NCBI GenBank assembly: GCA_017620115.1
Contig: JAFZRB010000094.1
Location: forward strand, 1 to 22,122
Length of the DNA stretch: 22,122 nucleotides
From: Clostridia bacterium
GTDB taxonomy: Bacteria; Bacillota; Clostridia; Christensenellales; Aristaeellaceae
Direction of reading: 5' to 3'
The notes under the pieces were generated by a model. The model was not told the origin of the DNA, did not search any database, and was given only the letters and a program-made list of their open reading frames with translations. A program made the position numbers and the translations under genes. Of the stretch, positions 15,690-22,122 are shown piece after piece. Positions within the stretch are counted from its first letter, which is position 1, and every line of letters begins with the position of its first letter.

Positions 15690-16721
15690 TCAATCGGCGC
15701 GCACGTCGACGGGTTTTCCCGTCCTGGAGGATTCATAGATCGCGTTGATCAATACGATGGCCCTGCGCGCTTCGCGGCAGTTTACGATCGGCTCGCGGCC
15801 CGTGAGGATGGCCTCCGTCAGGTCGCGTATGTGGCACAGGTGCCCATAGTCTGATATGGCCATGGGATCCCTCGCGCCGCATAACGGATTGCCGTCCGAC
15901 GACACGTCGTCCGGCTTTTCGCAGCCCTCGACGTCCCATTCGGTGATGAGCTGTTCGCACATGGTGATCGTGCCTTTTGTGCCCGAAAAGCTCAGGCGGC
16001 GGGGAAAGCCGGGGTAAACCGAGGTGGTTCCCTGAATGTATCCGATCGCGCCGCTTTCGTATTCGACGGCCGCCACCGCCGTATCTTCAACCTCGATGCG
16101 ATGGAACAGCGTGCGCGCCAGCCCGTAAACGGTTCTGACCGGTCCGGCCAGGGAAATCAGCGAGTCGATGCCGTGAATGCCCTGATTCATCAGCGCGCCG
16201 CCGCCGTCCATGGCCCAGGTGCCGCGCCAGGGGCTCTTTTCGTAATACTCCGGCGCGCGGTAATACTTCATTGAGGCGTCGCAGGTCACCAGCCGCCCCA
16301 GCAGATGCTCGTCCAGCGCTTTTTTGATCCTGCGGTAAGAATCCATAAAGCGGTATTGCGAGACGACGCCAACGCGGACATCGCTCTTTTCAACCGCCTC
16401 GATAACGGCGTCGGCCTGATCGACCGTCAGCGCGAGCGGTTTTTCAACCAGCACATGCTTGCCCGCCTTCACGGCCTGTATGGTTTGGGAGGCATGCAGG
16501 CCGCTCGGCGTCAGAATACACACGGCGTCGACATCGGGGCTTTCGATCATCTTCTCGAAGGAAGGGAACGCCCTGCCCCCGTTCGAAGCGCAAAAAGCCT
16601 CCGCTGCGCCCGGGCGCACATCCGCCGCGCCGGCGAACGCCGCGTCCGGAGTTTGTTTGATGGCGCTGATATGGTGGGACGCGATCGCGCCGCATCCAAC
16701 CAGGCCATACCGAACAGCCAT
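15690..16721 (-). CDS. Gfo/Idh/MocA family oxidoreductase (third in operon)
   Basis: This 343-residue NAD(P)-dependent sugar or cyclitol dehydrogenase candidate has an N-terminal Rossmann fold with GLVGCGAIASHH (6-17), the conserved EKP (93-95, with the family's catalytic-type lysine K94) and the substrate-domain motif GGGALMNQGIHGID (173-186, H183). WRGTWAMDGGG just before it is common in inositol- and glucose-dehydrogenase-like members. GGGGAGGGG lies a few bases before the ATG. It is encoded 56 bp after the DegT-type aminotransferase, an order reminiscent of dehydrogenase/aminotransferase pairs that make or break amino sugars. Which carbon is oxidised is unknown; the family also includes lactone-forming dehydrogenases. 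Confidence 0.9.
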   Translation of the reverse strand: MAVRYGLVGCGAIASHHISAIKQTPDAAFAGAADVRPGAAEAFCASNGGRAFPSFEKMIESPDVDAVCILTPSGLHASQTIQAVKAGKHVLVEKPLALTVDQADAVIEAVEKSDVRVGVVSQYRFMDSYRRIKKALDEHLLGRLVTCDASMKYYRAPEYYEKSPWRGTWAMDGGGALMNQGIHGIDSLISLAGPVRTVYGLARTLFHRIEVEDTAVAAVEYESGAIGYIQGTTSVYPGFPRRLSFSGTKGTITMCEQLITEWDVEGCEKPDDVSSDGNPLCGARDPMAISDYGHLCHIRDLTEAILTGREPIVNCREARRAIVLINAIYESSRTGKPVDVRAD

Positions 16722-16777
16722 ACGCCACCCCTCCCCGTCATGCGCCGCAACCAGAGTGAGAACCGATCAGGAAAGCG

Positions 16778-18100
16778 TCAGGCGTTTTCCGTGCCATACC
16801 AGCGGCCGCCCTGATGGCCTTTCCCGGCGGATTCGGGATCGATCAGCTGCATGTGGTTCTCGGCCACCTTGCGGAACGCGTAAGCGTATTCCTCAATGAC
16901 CGCCTTGTCGTATTTCTTGAACCAGGGCGCGGAGAAGCACAGCTTGTGCTCGGACGGCTCGCAGGCGGCGTCCATTTCGCGCACGTCGCGGTCCGCGTAC
17001 AGTATGCGCGAAGGCTTGCCGATGTTGTAGAAATCGAACGATTTGAAGAAGGGATGGGTATGCAGGCAGAAGTTGCCGCCGTCCCAGCTGGCGAATCCCT
17101 CGGCGCGCACCGCCTCGCAGAATTTGCCGACGGGCAGGCCGTCCATCTCATCCTCGACGTAGAGGCCGTGGGGGCTGTACCAGCCGGCCATGTTTGAACC
17201 GGTGCTCTCGTCGACGCGGATGGGGCGAATGCCCTTAACGCCTTCCAGCTGATCCCAGAAGTAGTTCATGGCCCTGCGGATCTCCGCGCAGCGCTCGTCG
17301 TAATACTTGAGCTGCACGCGGCCCAGCGCCGAGCAGAGCTGATTGGCGCGGCCCTTGATGCCGCCGAGGGCGATGTGCGAATAGGGGAGCAGATCTTCGC
17401 ATTCCTGAATGAACTTGCTGTTGTTCCGCTCGTAGTGCCCGTAGGCTATGGCGCGCTCAAAGTATTCGCGCTTGTCGGTCACCATCATGCCCATCTCGCC
17501 GGCCGCGAAGGATTTCCAGCTCATGAGCGACATCGCGCCGATATCGCCGAAGGTGCCCAGCCTCTTGCCCTTGTAGAGGCCGCCCTGCGCGTGGGAAACG
17601 TCCTCGATGACCTTCAGATTGTGTTTGCGCGCGATGGCCATGATCCTGTCCATGTCCGCCGGATAGGCGAAGTAGTGCACGACCACGATGGCTTTGGTCT
17701 TCGGGGAAACGCATCTCTCGATGTCGTCCGGATCCATGCTGAGGTGGTCGTCTATGTTGCAGAACACGGCCGAAGCCCCGAAGTTGATGGCCTGCGACAC
17801 GCTGCCCCAGTAGGTCTTGGTGGGACAGATGATTTCATCGCCCGCGCCGAGGCCAATGGCGTACATGGCCGCGCTCAGCGTCGCAGTGCCGTTGCAGAAG
17901 GCCAGCGCGTATTTGGTTCCCAGCCAGGCTGCGAATTCGTCCTGGAATTTCTCGGTGATGTCGGTTCCGGAGAACTTGTTGTTGCGAATGACATCCAGCG
18001 CGGCGGCTTCATCCTCTTCGGTGATGATGGGCCACTTGAAGACTTCGGGCGCGGCGTGTGTGATCGCGGGGGCGCCGCCCAGCAACGCAAGCTTTTCCAT
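16778..18100 (-). CDS. DegT/DnrJ/EryC1/StrS family PLP-dependent aminotransferase
   Basis: This 440-residue cytoplasmic fold-type-I PLP enzyme normally swaps an amino group between glutamate/glutamine and a keto-sugar. Visible elements are the N-terminal FSGTDITEKFQDEFAAWLGTKYALAFCNGTAT pattern (split here at 43-61 and 62-74), EDVSHAQGG (166-174, with the cofactor-binding D167) and SLMSWKSFAAGEMGM (191-205, K196 as the Schiff-base lysine). GGGAGG precedes the ATG. It is longer than typical nucleotide-sugar aminotransferases (about 370-390 residues). It lies between Gfo/Idh/MocA genes in an operon with an importer, so it may act on a free or phosphorylated keto/amino sugar rather than a nucleotide sugar. 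Direction of reaction is unknown. Confidence 0.9.
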   Translation of the reverse strand: MEKLALLGGAPAITHAAPEVFKWPIITEEDEAAALDVIRNNKFSGTDITEKFQDEFAAWLGTKYALAFCNGTATLSAAMYAIGLGAGDEIICPTKTYWGSVSQAINFGASAVFCNIDDHLSMDPDDIERCVSPKTKAIVVVHYFAYPADMDRIMAIARKHNLKVIEDVSHAQGGLYKGKRLGTFGDIGAMSLMSWKSFAAGEMGMMVTDKREYFERAIAYGHYERNNSKFIQECEDLLPYSHIALGGIKGRANQLCSALGRVQLKYYDERCAEIRRAMNYFWDQLEGVKGIRPIRVDESTGSNMAGWYSPHGLYVEDEMDGLPVGKFCEAVRAEGFASWDGGNFCLHTHPFFKSFDFYNIGKPSRILYADRDVREMDAACEPSEHKLCFSAPWFKKYDKAVIEEYAYAFRKVAENHMQLIDPESAGKGHQGGRWYGTENA

Positions 18101-18168
18101 GCAGAAGTCCCTCCCGTTTGGCGTAGTCAGACATTCAAGGATCGTAACGTAATTCCGGTTTTCACCCG

Positions 18169-19026
18169 TTAAAACGCCACCGCCACGCGCTTTCCCGTTT
18201 TATAGGATTCCTCGATGGCGTGCTCGATGACAACGGGCTTCAGCAGTTCGCCCAGCGGCCTCGGAAGACGCGCCGTGCGCACCATTTCCGCGAACTCCGT
18301 GAGCTCTGTTTTATAGAGATAGGTCACGTTGGCGCTGCTGGCGAAGACGGCCGTTTTGTCGGTCACGGCCGCGGCCGAATACGTGTAGCCGTTGTAGTAC
18401 TGGCCGGCGACGTCGAACCCGTCGTACTGGAAGGTGACCATCAGCCGGTTGGATTCCTCGCTCACCAGGTTGGCGCAGACCGCTTTGATATCAGCGCCGA
18501 ACACGGAGGTCATCATTTCGATCAGATGCTGGCTGTAGAAGTAGAAGCCGCCGTATTCGTTGATCATATTCACGGGCGCGCTCACATAGCCGCCCTTGAC
18601 GATTCCTTCCTTCACCGCTTCGCGGACGGGATCGAGCTCCTTCAGGAATTTTAAGCTGGATCCGCCGCAGAGGAGGGAGCCGCTCTTTTCCGCCGCGCTG
18701 ATCAGCGCACGGCCCTTTTCCAGATCGACGGTGAACGGCTTGTCGATGAACGCGGGGATACCCTCTTTGACATAGGGCAGGGCGTATTCATAATGCAGGT
18801 CGCCGTGCCGGGCCGTCACCATGATCGCGTCCACCTTGCCGAGGAAATCCTCCGGTTTTTCGGCGGCGCAGCCCGCCAAGCCGGCGTCCAGTATTTTTTT
18901 GTTGGACTCGGCGTCATAGCCGTACACGCCGACCAGCTCGATGTCGGCGTATTCCGGATCGCCGGCGATCAGCTTCGCAAAGGCCATGCAGTGGGAATTC
19001 TCCGTGCCGAGAATGGCGATTTTCAT
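18169..19026 (-). CDS. Short, atypical Gfo/Idh/MocA family oxidoreductase-like protein
   Basis: This 285-residue protein is shorter than the 330-390 residues usual for the family. The Rossmann start is MKIAILGTENSH rather than GxGxxG, so cofactor binding may be altered. The family lysine motif survives as FIDKPF (94-98, K96), and a substrate-domain histidine may be in FYFYSQHLIEMM. The pattern GTENSH with IDKPF marks a recognisable sub-branch of Gfo/Idh/MocA proteins whose biochemistry I do not know. AAAGGAG lies before the ATG. It sits 18 bp after the upstream oxidoreductase gene and 68 bp before the aminotransferase. It may be a dehydrogenase, or a non-redox lyase or isomerase-like derivative. 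Confidence 0.8.
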   Translation of the reverse strand: MKIAILGTENSHCMAFAKLIAGDPEYADIELVGVYGYDAESNKKILDAGLAGCAAEKPEDFLGKVDAIMVTARHGDLHYEYALPYVKEGIPAFIDKPFTVDLEKGRALISAAEKSGSLLCGGSSLKFLKELDPVREAVKEGIVKGGYVSAPVNMINEYGGFYFYSQHLIEMMTSVFGADIKAVCANLVSEESNRLMVTFQYDGFDVAGQYYNGYTYSAAAVTDKTAVFASSANVTYLYKTELTEFAEMVRTARLPRPLGELLKPVVIEHAIEESYKTGKRVAVAF

Positions 19027-19044
19027 ATCCGCTGCAGCTCCTTT

Positions 19045-20112
19045 CTATTCGAGGATCGGGAGAGGATTCTGGGCGTGGATCTTGTCGATGACCTTCAGCT
19101 GTGTGAGCACCTGCTCGGGCGTGATGATCAGTTCCGCGCCGTTCACCAGATGCTCGTAGATCATGTCGTAATACTTTTCAACGGCCGCGTTGAAGGACGT
19201 GCCCTTGATATCCTCTTCGATCTCCGTCCATTCCAGCTTTTCGCCGCAGTATTTCGGATAGCCGTTTTCATCGCGCAGCGGCTCCATGATCTGAACCAGC
19301 GGCTGAGCCTTCGCGGGATCGAAATACTTCATTTCGAGATGGCCCATCTTGGCGCGCAGGCATCCGCGGCTTCCGGAAATGGTGTAAAGATACGGGCTGT
19401 AGCAGTTGCAGCTGGAGATCTCGACATCGACGAGGGGCTTGCCCGGCACCGTCAGGATGATCTTGGCGTAGTCCTCCGCGTCGCCCGCCGTGTTGACCGT
19501 CGCGAGTTTGGAGAACACGGTCACGTCCTCCGGGAATCCCAGCAGGTCCATCGCCTGATCCAGGGGGTGCGGGCCGGTGTTGCGCACGTTGCCGCCGCCG
19601 TATTTCATGCTGGTCTGCCAGTCCCAGCGGCGCGCGAAGCCGGAAAAGCTGATGCTGATCTGGATGATGTCGCCCAGGACGCCGCTCGCGAGGATTTCCT
19701 TGATGCGCGTGTAATACGGCGCGAAGCGGGACTGCTGGAACACATCCAGCATTTTGCCGGCCTTTCGGGCGGCCAGGATCGCCCGGCAGCCGTCTTCATA
19801 GGACTTTGCGAACGGCTTTTCCGAAATCACATTGAAGCCATGCTCCAAAAGGTCGATGCTGACCGGAACATGCTGATAGGAGAACGTGGAGTTGACGACG
19901 AGATCGATATCCGTGCGTCCGAACAGATCGCGGTAATCGGCATACACGTCGCAGCCGTATTCCTCGCGCGCCCGTTCGCGGCGGTATTCGATTTCATCGA
20001 CGATCGCGACGACTTTATAGTTCTTGTTGGCGTCGCTCTTAAAATACGCGCCATGAATATCACGGCCGCTTCTGCCCTGGCCGATGATGGCCACATTCAG
20101 CGTTTTGGTCAT
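19045..20112 (-). CDS. Gfo/Idh/MocA family oxidoreductase (first in operon)
   Basis: This 355-residue NAD(P)-dependent dehydrogenase has GQGRSGRDIH (11-20) at the cofactor site, SEKPFAKS (97-104, K99) and GGGNVRNTGPHPLDQ (172-186, H182) in the catalytic domain. GPHPLDQ is typical of one branch of the family and differs from the GIHGID of its neighbour, so the two are not recent duplicates. I chose ATG 20112 because GCGAGGA lies 10-16 bp upstream; the frame stays open to 20181, overlapping the nagB-like gene. It begins 38 bp after that gene's stop, consistent with one transcript. The C-terminal half has the mixed sheet sequence expected for substrate binding. Substrate unknown. Confidence 0.9.
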   Translation of the reverse strand: MTKTLNVAIIGQGRSGRDIHGAYFKSDANKNYKVVAIVDEIEYRRERAREEYGCDVYADYRDLFGRTDIDLVVNSTFSYQHVPVSIDLLEHGFNVISEKPFAKSYEDGCRAILAARKAGKMLDVFQQSRFAPYYTRIKEILASGVLGDIIQISISFSGFARRWDWQTSMKYGGGNVRNTGPHPLDQAMDLLGFPEDVTVFSKLATVNTAGDAEDYAKIILTVPGKPLVDVEISSCNCYSPYLYTISGSRGCLRAKMGHLEMKYFDPAKAQPLVQIMEPLRDENGYPKYCGEKLEWTEIEEDIKGTSFNAAVEKYYDMIYEHLVNGAELIITPEQVLTQLKVIDKIHAQNPLPILE

Positions 20113-20150
20113 TTTTTCAAATCCTCGCTTTCTCTGGTTTTTTCTGTTCG

Positions 20151-20915
20151 TTAAAGCCTGGAGGCGCTGTCGCTGTCGCAATAGAGCGTCGCGTCAGGCG
20201 CGCGTCTCAGGATCGACGCCGGGCACGCCTCGCTGATCGGCCCGTTGATCGTTTCATAGACCGCCGCCGCTTTCGTCGGCGCGGGCACCACGCAGAAGTG
20301 ATGCTTCGCCGCCATCAGCGCGGGAATCGTCAGCGTGAAGGCGTGGGTCGGCACGTCGTCGAGCGCCGCGAAGCATCCGTCGTGCACCTGCTGCGTGCGG
20401 CAGGTCAGGTCCAGCGCCACGATTTTGACCAGCTTGCTGTCGTTGAATTCGGCTACGCCCGGATCGTTGAAGGCGATGTGGCCGTTTTCGCCGATGCCCA
20501 TGCACACGATGTCAACGGGATTTTCGCGGAGCAGGGCGCTGTAACGCGCCGCCTCCGCCTCCGGATCGCCTTTGCCGTTCAGGAGCGACACGCTGCCAAA
20601 GGGCACCACGTCGAAGATCGCGTCCTTCAGGAAGCGCGCGAAGCTCTGCGGCGCGGTGTCGCAGTCGAGGCCCACATATTCATCCATGTGGAACGCGTTT
20701 ACGCGCGTCCAGTCGATATCCGGCTCCTTCACCAGCGCGGCGAGAAACTCGTTCTGCGACGGAGCGGCGGCGAAGATCATATTGATCGCCCGTTTTGCCG
20801 CGAGCAGTTTCCGCATGCACGCCGCGGCGTCCTTCGCGGCCTCGGCGCCCATGGCGGCGCGCGTGTCGTAGATTTTTACCCTGAGCAGATCTTTCTCGAA
20901 GCTGCGCACAAGCAT
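20151..20915 (-). CDS. NagB-like glucosamine-6-phosphate deaminase/isomerase family protein, divergent subgroup
   Basis: This 254-residue protein of the NagB/6-phosphogluconolactonase/RpiA-like fold is the first gene of the block. Conserved catalytic features are MDEYVGL (77-83, D78 matching E. coli D72), GIGENGHIAFNDP (140-152, H146; Asn replaces the E. coli Asp141, as in Bacillus NagB) and K215 in the late PxPTK segment. The usual GLPTGGTP/ATGSTP loop that grips the sugar phosphate is replaced by FAAAPSQNEF (48-57). It may therefore act on a modified or non-phosphorylated amino sugar, or do isomerisation only. AAGGGAGA precedes the ATG. No NagA-like deacetylase or sugar kinase is encoded in the window. 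It is divergent from the AraC gene. Confidence 0.85.
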   Translation of the reverse strand: MLVRSFEKDLLRVKIYDTRAAMGAEAAKDAAACMRKLLAAKRAINMIFAAAPSQNEFLAALVKEPDIDWTRVNAFHMDEYVGLDCDTAPQSFARFLKDAIFDVVPFGSVSLLNGKGDPEAEAARYSALLRENPVDIVCMGIGENGHIAFNDPGVAEFNDSKLVKIVALDLTCRTQQVHDGCFAALDDVPTHAFTLTIPALMAAKHHFCVVPAPTKAAAVYETINGPISEACPASILRRAPDATLYCDSDSASRL

Positions 20916-20985
20916 TGCTTCCGTCTCCCTTCATGATTAAGTCGCCCGAATCGGTCGGAATCATTTCCCGTACCACTTTGCTAAC

Positions 20986-21013
20986 ATTATATATCCATCC
21001 ATTTAGAATTCAA
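20986..21013 (-). promoter_or_regulatory. Predicted sigma-A promoter of the catabolic operon
   Basis: On the minus strand, TTGAAT (21013-21008) is followed after 16 bp by a perfect TATAAT (20991-20986). It lies about 70 bp upstream of the nagB-like start and is the only strong promoter I can see for the ten-gene minus-strand block. Confidence 0.7.
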
Positions 21014-21026
21014 ATGCTTAAAATGC
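21012..21026. promoter_or_regulatory. Candidate operator: direct repeat AAATGC between divergent promoters
   Basis: AAATGC occurs at 21012-21017 and again at 21021-21026, a 9-bp period close to one helical turn. It abuts the -35 of the minus-strand promoter in the spacer between the two divergent -35 boxes. AraC proteins commonly bind short direct repeats, so this is a plausible site. The repeat is short and could be chance. Confidence 0.3.
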
Positions 21027-21035
21027 CCTTTATCA

Positions 21036-21064
21036 TTGCAAATAGTGACATTCTGTGCTATAAT
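21036..21064 (+). promoter_or_regulatory. Predicted sigma-A promoter of the AraC-type regulator
   Basis: TTGCAA (21036-21041), a 17-bp spacer, then a perfect TATAAT (21059-21064) preceded by TGC, giving an extended -10. It is 35 bp before the chosen start codon. Confidence 0.75.
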
Positions 21065-21084
21065 CATTTTACAACCGGTCAATG

Positions 21085-21090
21085 AAAGGG
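21085..21090 (+). promoter_or_regulatory. Ribosome binding site deciding the AraC start
   Basis: AAAGGG lies 9 bp before ATG 21100. The alternative ATG at 21082 would place this Shine-Dalgarno sequence inside the gene and has nothing suitable upstream. Confidence 0.7.
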
Positions 21091-21099
21091 ATAATAAGA

Positions 21100-21930
21100 A
21101 TGCAGAGCCAGCAGCTGTTTACGTTCAGAAACGACGGGATATACTATCATCATACCCTCACGGACAAGCCCATCAAAAACGATTTTTCCTTTTTGAGCCA
21201 CGCGCACAACCAGATAGAGTTCTACTATTTCATCACCGGCGCGGCGCAGTTTGTGATCGAGGGCAGCATTCATCTGCTCGTGCCGGGAACGCTGCTCATC
21301 ATCGACCGGAACATCGTTCACAACCTGCTGATCTACGACGAGGACGCGCCCTACGAGCGAATCGCCGTTTTGATCGATCCGCAGCTCTTCCCGGCCGGGT
21401 TTGATGAAATCAGCCGGGATCTCCGCACGGGCTACATTTACGGCCAGCCGTCCGCGAGCCGGCGGGAATGGCTGGCCAGGAGCTTCTCCGTGGTCGAACA
21501 CAGCCAGGTGGGCGACGCGGGGATGCCGGCGCTGATCATCTCGCTCCTGTCGATGATCCTGGCGGAATTCAGCCGTTCCCGCGCGTCCTCCGTTTCGCAG
21601 GAACCGAAGGGCGACGAGCTCGTTCTGTCCATCATCCGCTTCATCAACGAGCATCTCACCGACGACTGGGATCTCAACGACCTTCAGAACGCGCTCTTCC
21701 GGGACAAGGCCTATCTGAACCGCCGCTTCCGCCAGATCATGGGCTGCTCCATCTGGAAATACGTCACCCGAAAGCGCGTGTTCAACGCCCAGCAGCAGAT
21801 CATCTTTTCAAAGAGCATTTCATACGCCTTTTCGCACAGTGGCTTTAACGATTATTCTTCGTTTTACCGCAGCTATAAAGCGTATATCGGCATTTCGCCT
21901 ACCGAGGATCTGCGGCGGCGCATACCGTGA
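21100..21930 (+). CDS. AraC/XylS family transcriptional regulator with cupin-type sensor domain
   Basis: This 276-residue DNA-binding regulator is divergent from the catabolic block and probably its activator. The N-terminal part (about 20-110) is an AraC-type cupin barrel with SHAHNQIEFYYFITG (33-47) and VPGTLLIIDRNIVHNL (61-76), the usual sugar-sensing fold. The C-terminal about 100 residues (from 178) carry two helix-turn-helix motifs: the first around DLNDLQNALFRDKAYLNRRF (191-210), the second ending in the family signature GFNDYSSFYRSYKAYIGISPTE (248-269). The start is at 21100 on ribosome-binding-site evidence. The shared 184-bp intergenic region contains both promoters back to back, so the protein can control both. 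The inducer is likely the transported sugar or a metabolite of it (inference). Confidence 0.92.
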   Translation: MQSQQLFTFRNDGIYYHHTLTDKPIKNDFSFLSHAHNQIEFYYFITGAAQFVIEGSIHLLVPGTLLIIDRNIVHNLLIYDEDAPYERIAVLIDPQLFPAGFDEISRDLRTGYIYGQPSASRREWLARSFSVVEHSQVGDAGMPALIISLLSMILAEFSRSRASSVSQEPKGDELVLSIIRFINEHLTDDWDLNDLQNALFRDKAYLNRRFRQIMGCSIWKYVTRKRVFNAQQQIIFSKSISYAFSHSGFNDYSSFYRSYKAYIGISPTEDLRRRIP

Positions 21931-21943
21931 CGATACCTCCCGC

Positions 21944-21980
21944 AGGCCGCCGTCGGGCCTTCAGGGCGGTCTCATTTGAT
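21944..21980 (+). terminator. Weak rho-independent terminator after the AraC gene
   Basis: An 8-bp stem with one G-U pair (21944-21951 with 21965-21972) has a 13-nt loop and the tail CATTTGATT. It starts 14 bp after the stop. The large loop and poor T-tract make it moderate at best. Confidence 0.45.
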
Positions 21981-22006
21981 TCAGTAAATTGGAGTTTGGA
22001 GGGCTC

Positions 22007-22122
22007 AAAGGGGCTTCCCCTGGAGGGGAAGCTGTCGCCGCAGGCGACTGATGAGGTGTTATCGTCGCGACCAGCATCCTATTGCGATAGACAGCAAAGA
22101 GCCGGGCTAACACCTCATCCGC
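22007..22122. repeat. MITE/REP-like palindromic intergenic repeat, cut by the window edge
   Basis: The element shows nested palindromes: GCTTCCCC/GGGGAAGC (22013-22020 with 22025-22032), GTCGCC/GGCGAC (22034-22039 with 22043-22048), and the 12-bp inverted pair GATGAGGTGTTA (22050-22061) with TAACACCTCATC (22108-22119). Intergenic elements with a ctTCCCCt..aGGGGAAg arm and a GATGAGGTG end are, from memory, scattered in many gut Clostridia genomes. The stretch between AraC and here (21981-22006) shows no gene. The element seems to run on past 22122, so its right boundary is unknown. No coding frame is evident. Confidence 0.7.

Noticed and set aside
15643..15693. An N-terminal extension of the first amidohydrolase starting at TTG 15693.
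   Set aside because: It would overlap the upstream stop. The paralogue has no such extension, and ATG 15642 gives an exact length match.
18793..20154. A 453-codon plus-strand open frame opposite two Gfo/Idh/MocA genes.
   Set aside because: Antisense shadow with many His/Arg/Asp-Val runs. The minus-strand genes have cofactor motifs, starts and ribosome binding sites.

Overview
The window looks like a chromosomal segment of a GC-rich Firmicute of the class Clostridia, probably a gut or rumen anaerobe. The grounds are the LplABC-type carbohydrate importer with a separate AraC regulator, strong AGGAGG-like ribosome binding sites, a cell-wall-binding-repeat surface protein, and a palindromic repeat at the right edge of a kind I recall from gut Clostridia genomes. 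The taxonomy is inference; there is no rRNA or marker gene for fine placement.

Layout on the plus strand (1-10150). The window opens inside a surface or secreted protein made of Glu/Pro/Thr-rich linkers around eight cell-wall-binding-like modules, closed by a strong terminator. A promoter then precedes a tight six-gene operon: DPM1-like GT2 glycosyltransferase, DUF2304 membrane protein, large DUF2142 membrane protein, second GT2, Wzx-like flippase and acyltransferase-3. This matches the parts list of the streptococcal GacI/GacJ/GacL/GacK machinery: a lipid-phosphate sugar is made in the cytoplasm, flipped, and transferred outside by a GT-C enzyme to decorate a cell-surface polymer. A housekeeping tex gene with a TTG start follows. 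A bidirectional terminator separates it from the convergent minus-strand block.

Layout on the minus strand (20915 down to 10189). A single co-directional block starts at a divergent promoter region and reads: NagB-like sugar-phosphate isomerase/deaminase, Gfo/Idh/MocA oxidoreductase, a short atypical Gfo/Idh/MocA protein, DegT/DnrJ-type PLP aminotransferase, third Gfo/Idh/MocA oxidoreductase, two tandem paralogous amidohydrolases, an intergenic hairpin, then two LplB/LplC-type permeases and a solute-binding protein. A plus-strand AraC regulator is divergent from nagB and probably controls the block. The gene content suggests uptake and redox/transamination-based breakdown of an unusual, possibly amino-substituted, sugar or cyclitol. 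The NagB-like protein lacks the canonical phosphate-binding loop and no sugar kinase is present, so the substrate is probably not plain glucosamine-6-phosphate.

The most interesting regions are this catabolic block (13807-20915) and the Gac-like decoration operon (1035-7825). I saw no tRNA, rRNA, CRISPR array, transposase or phage gene.
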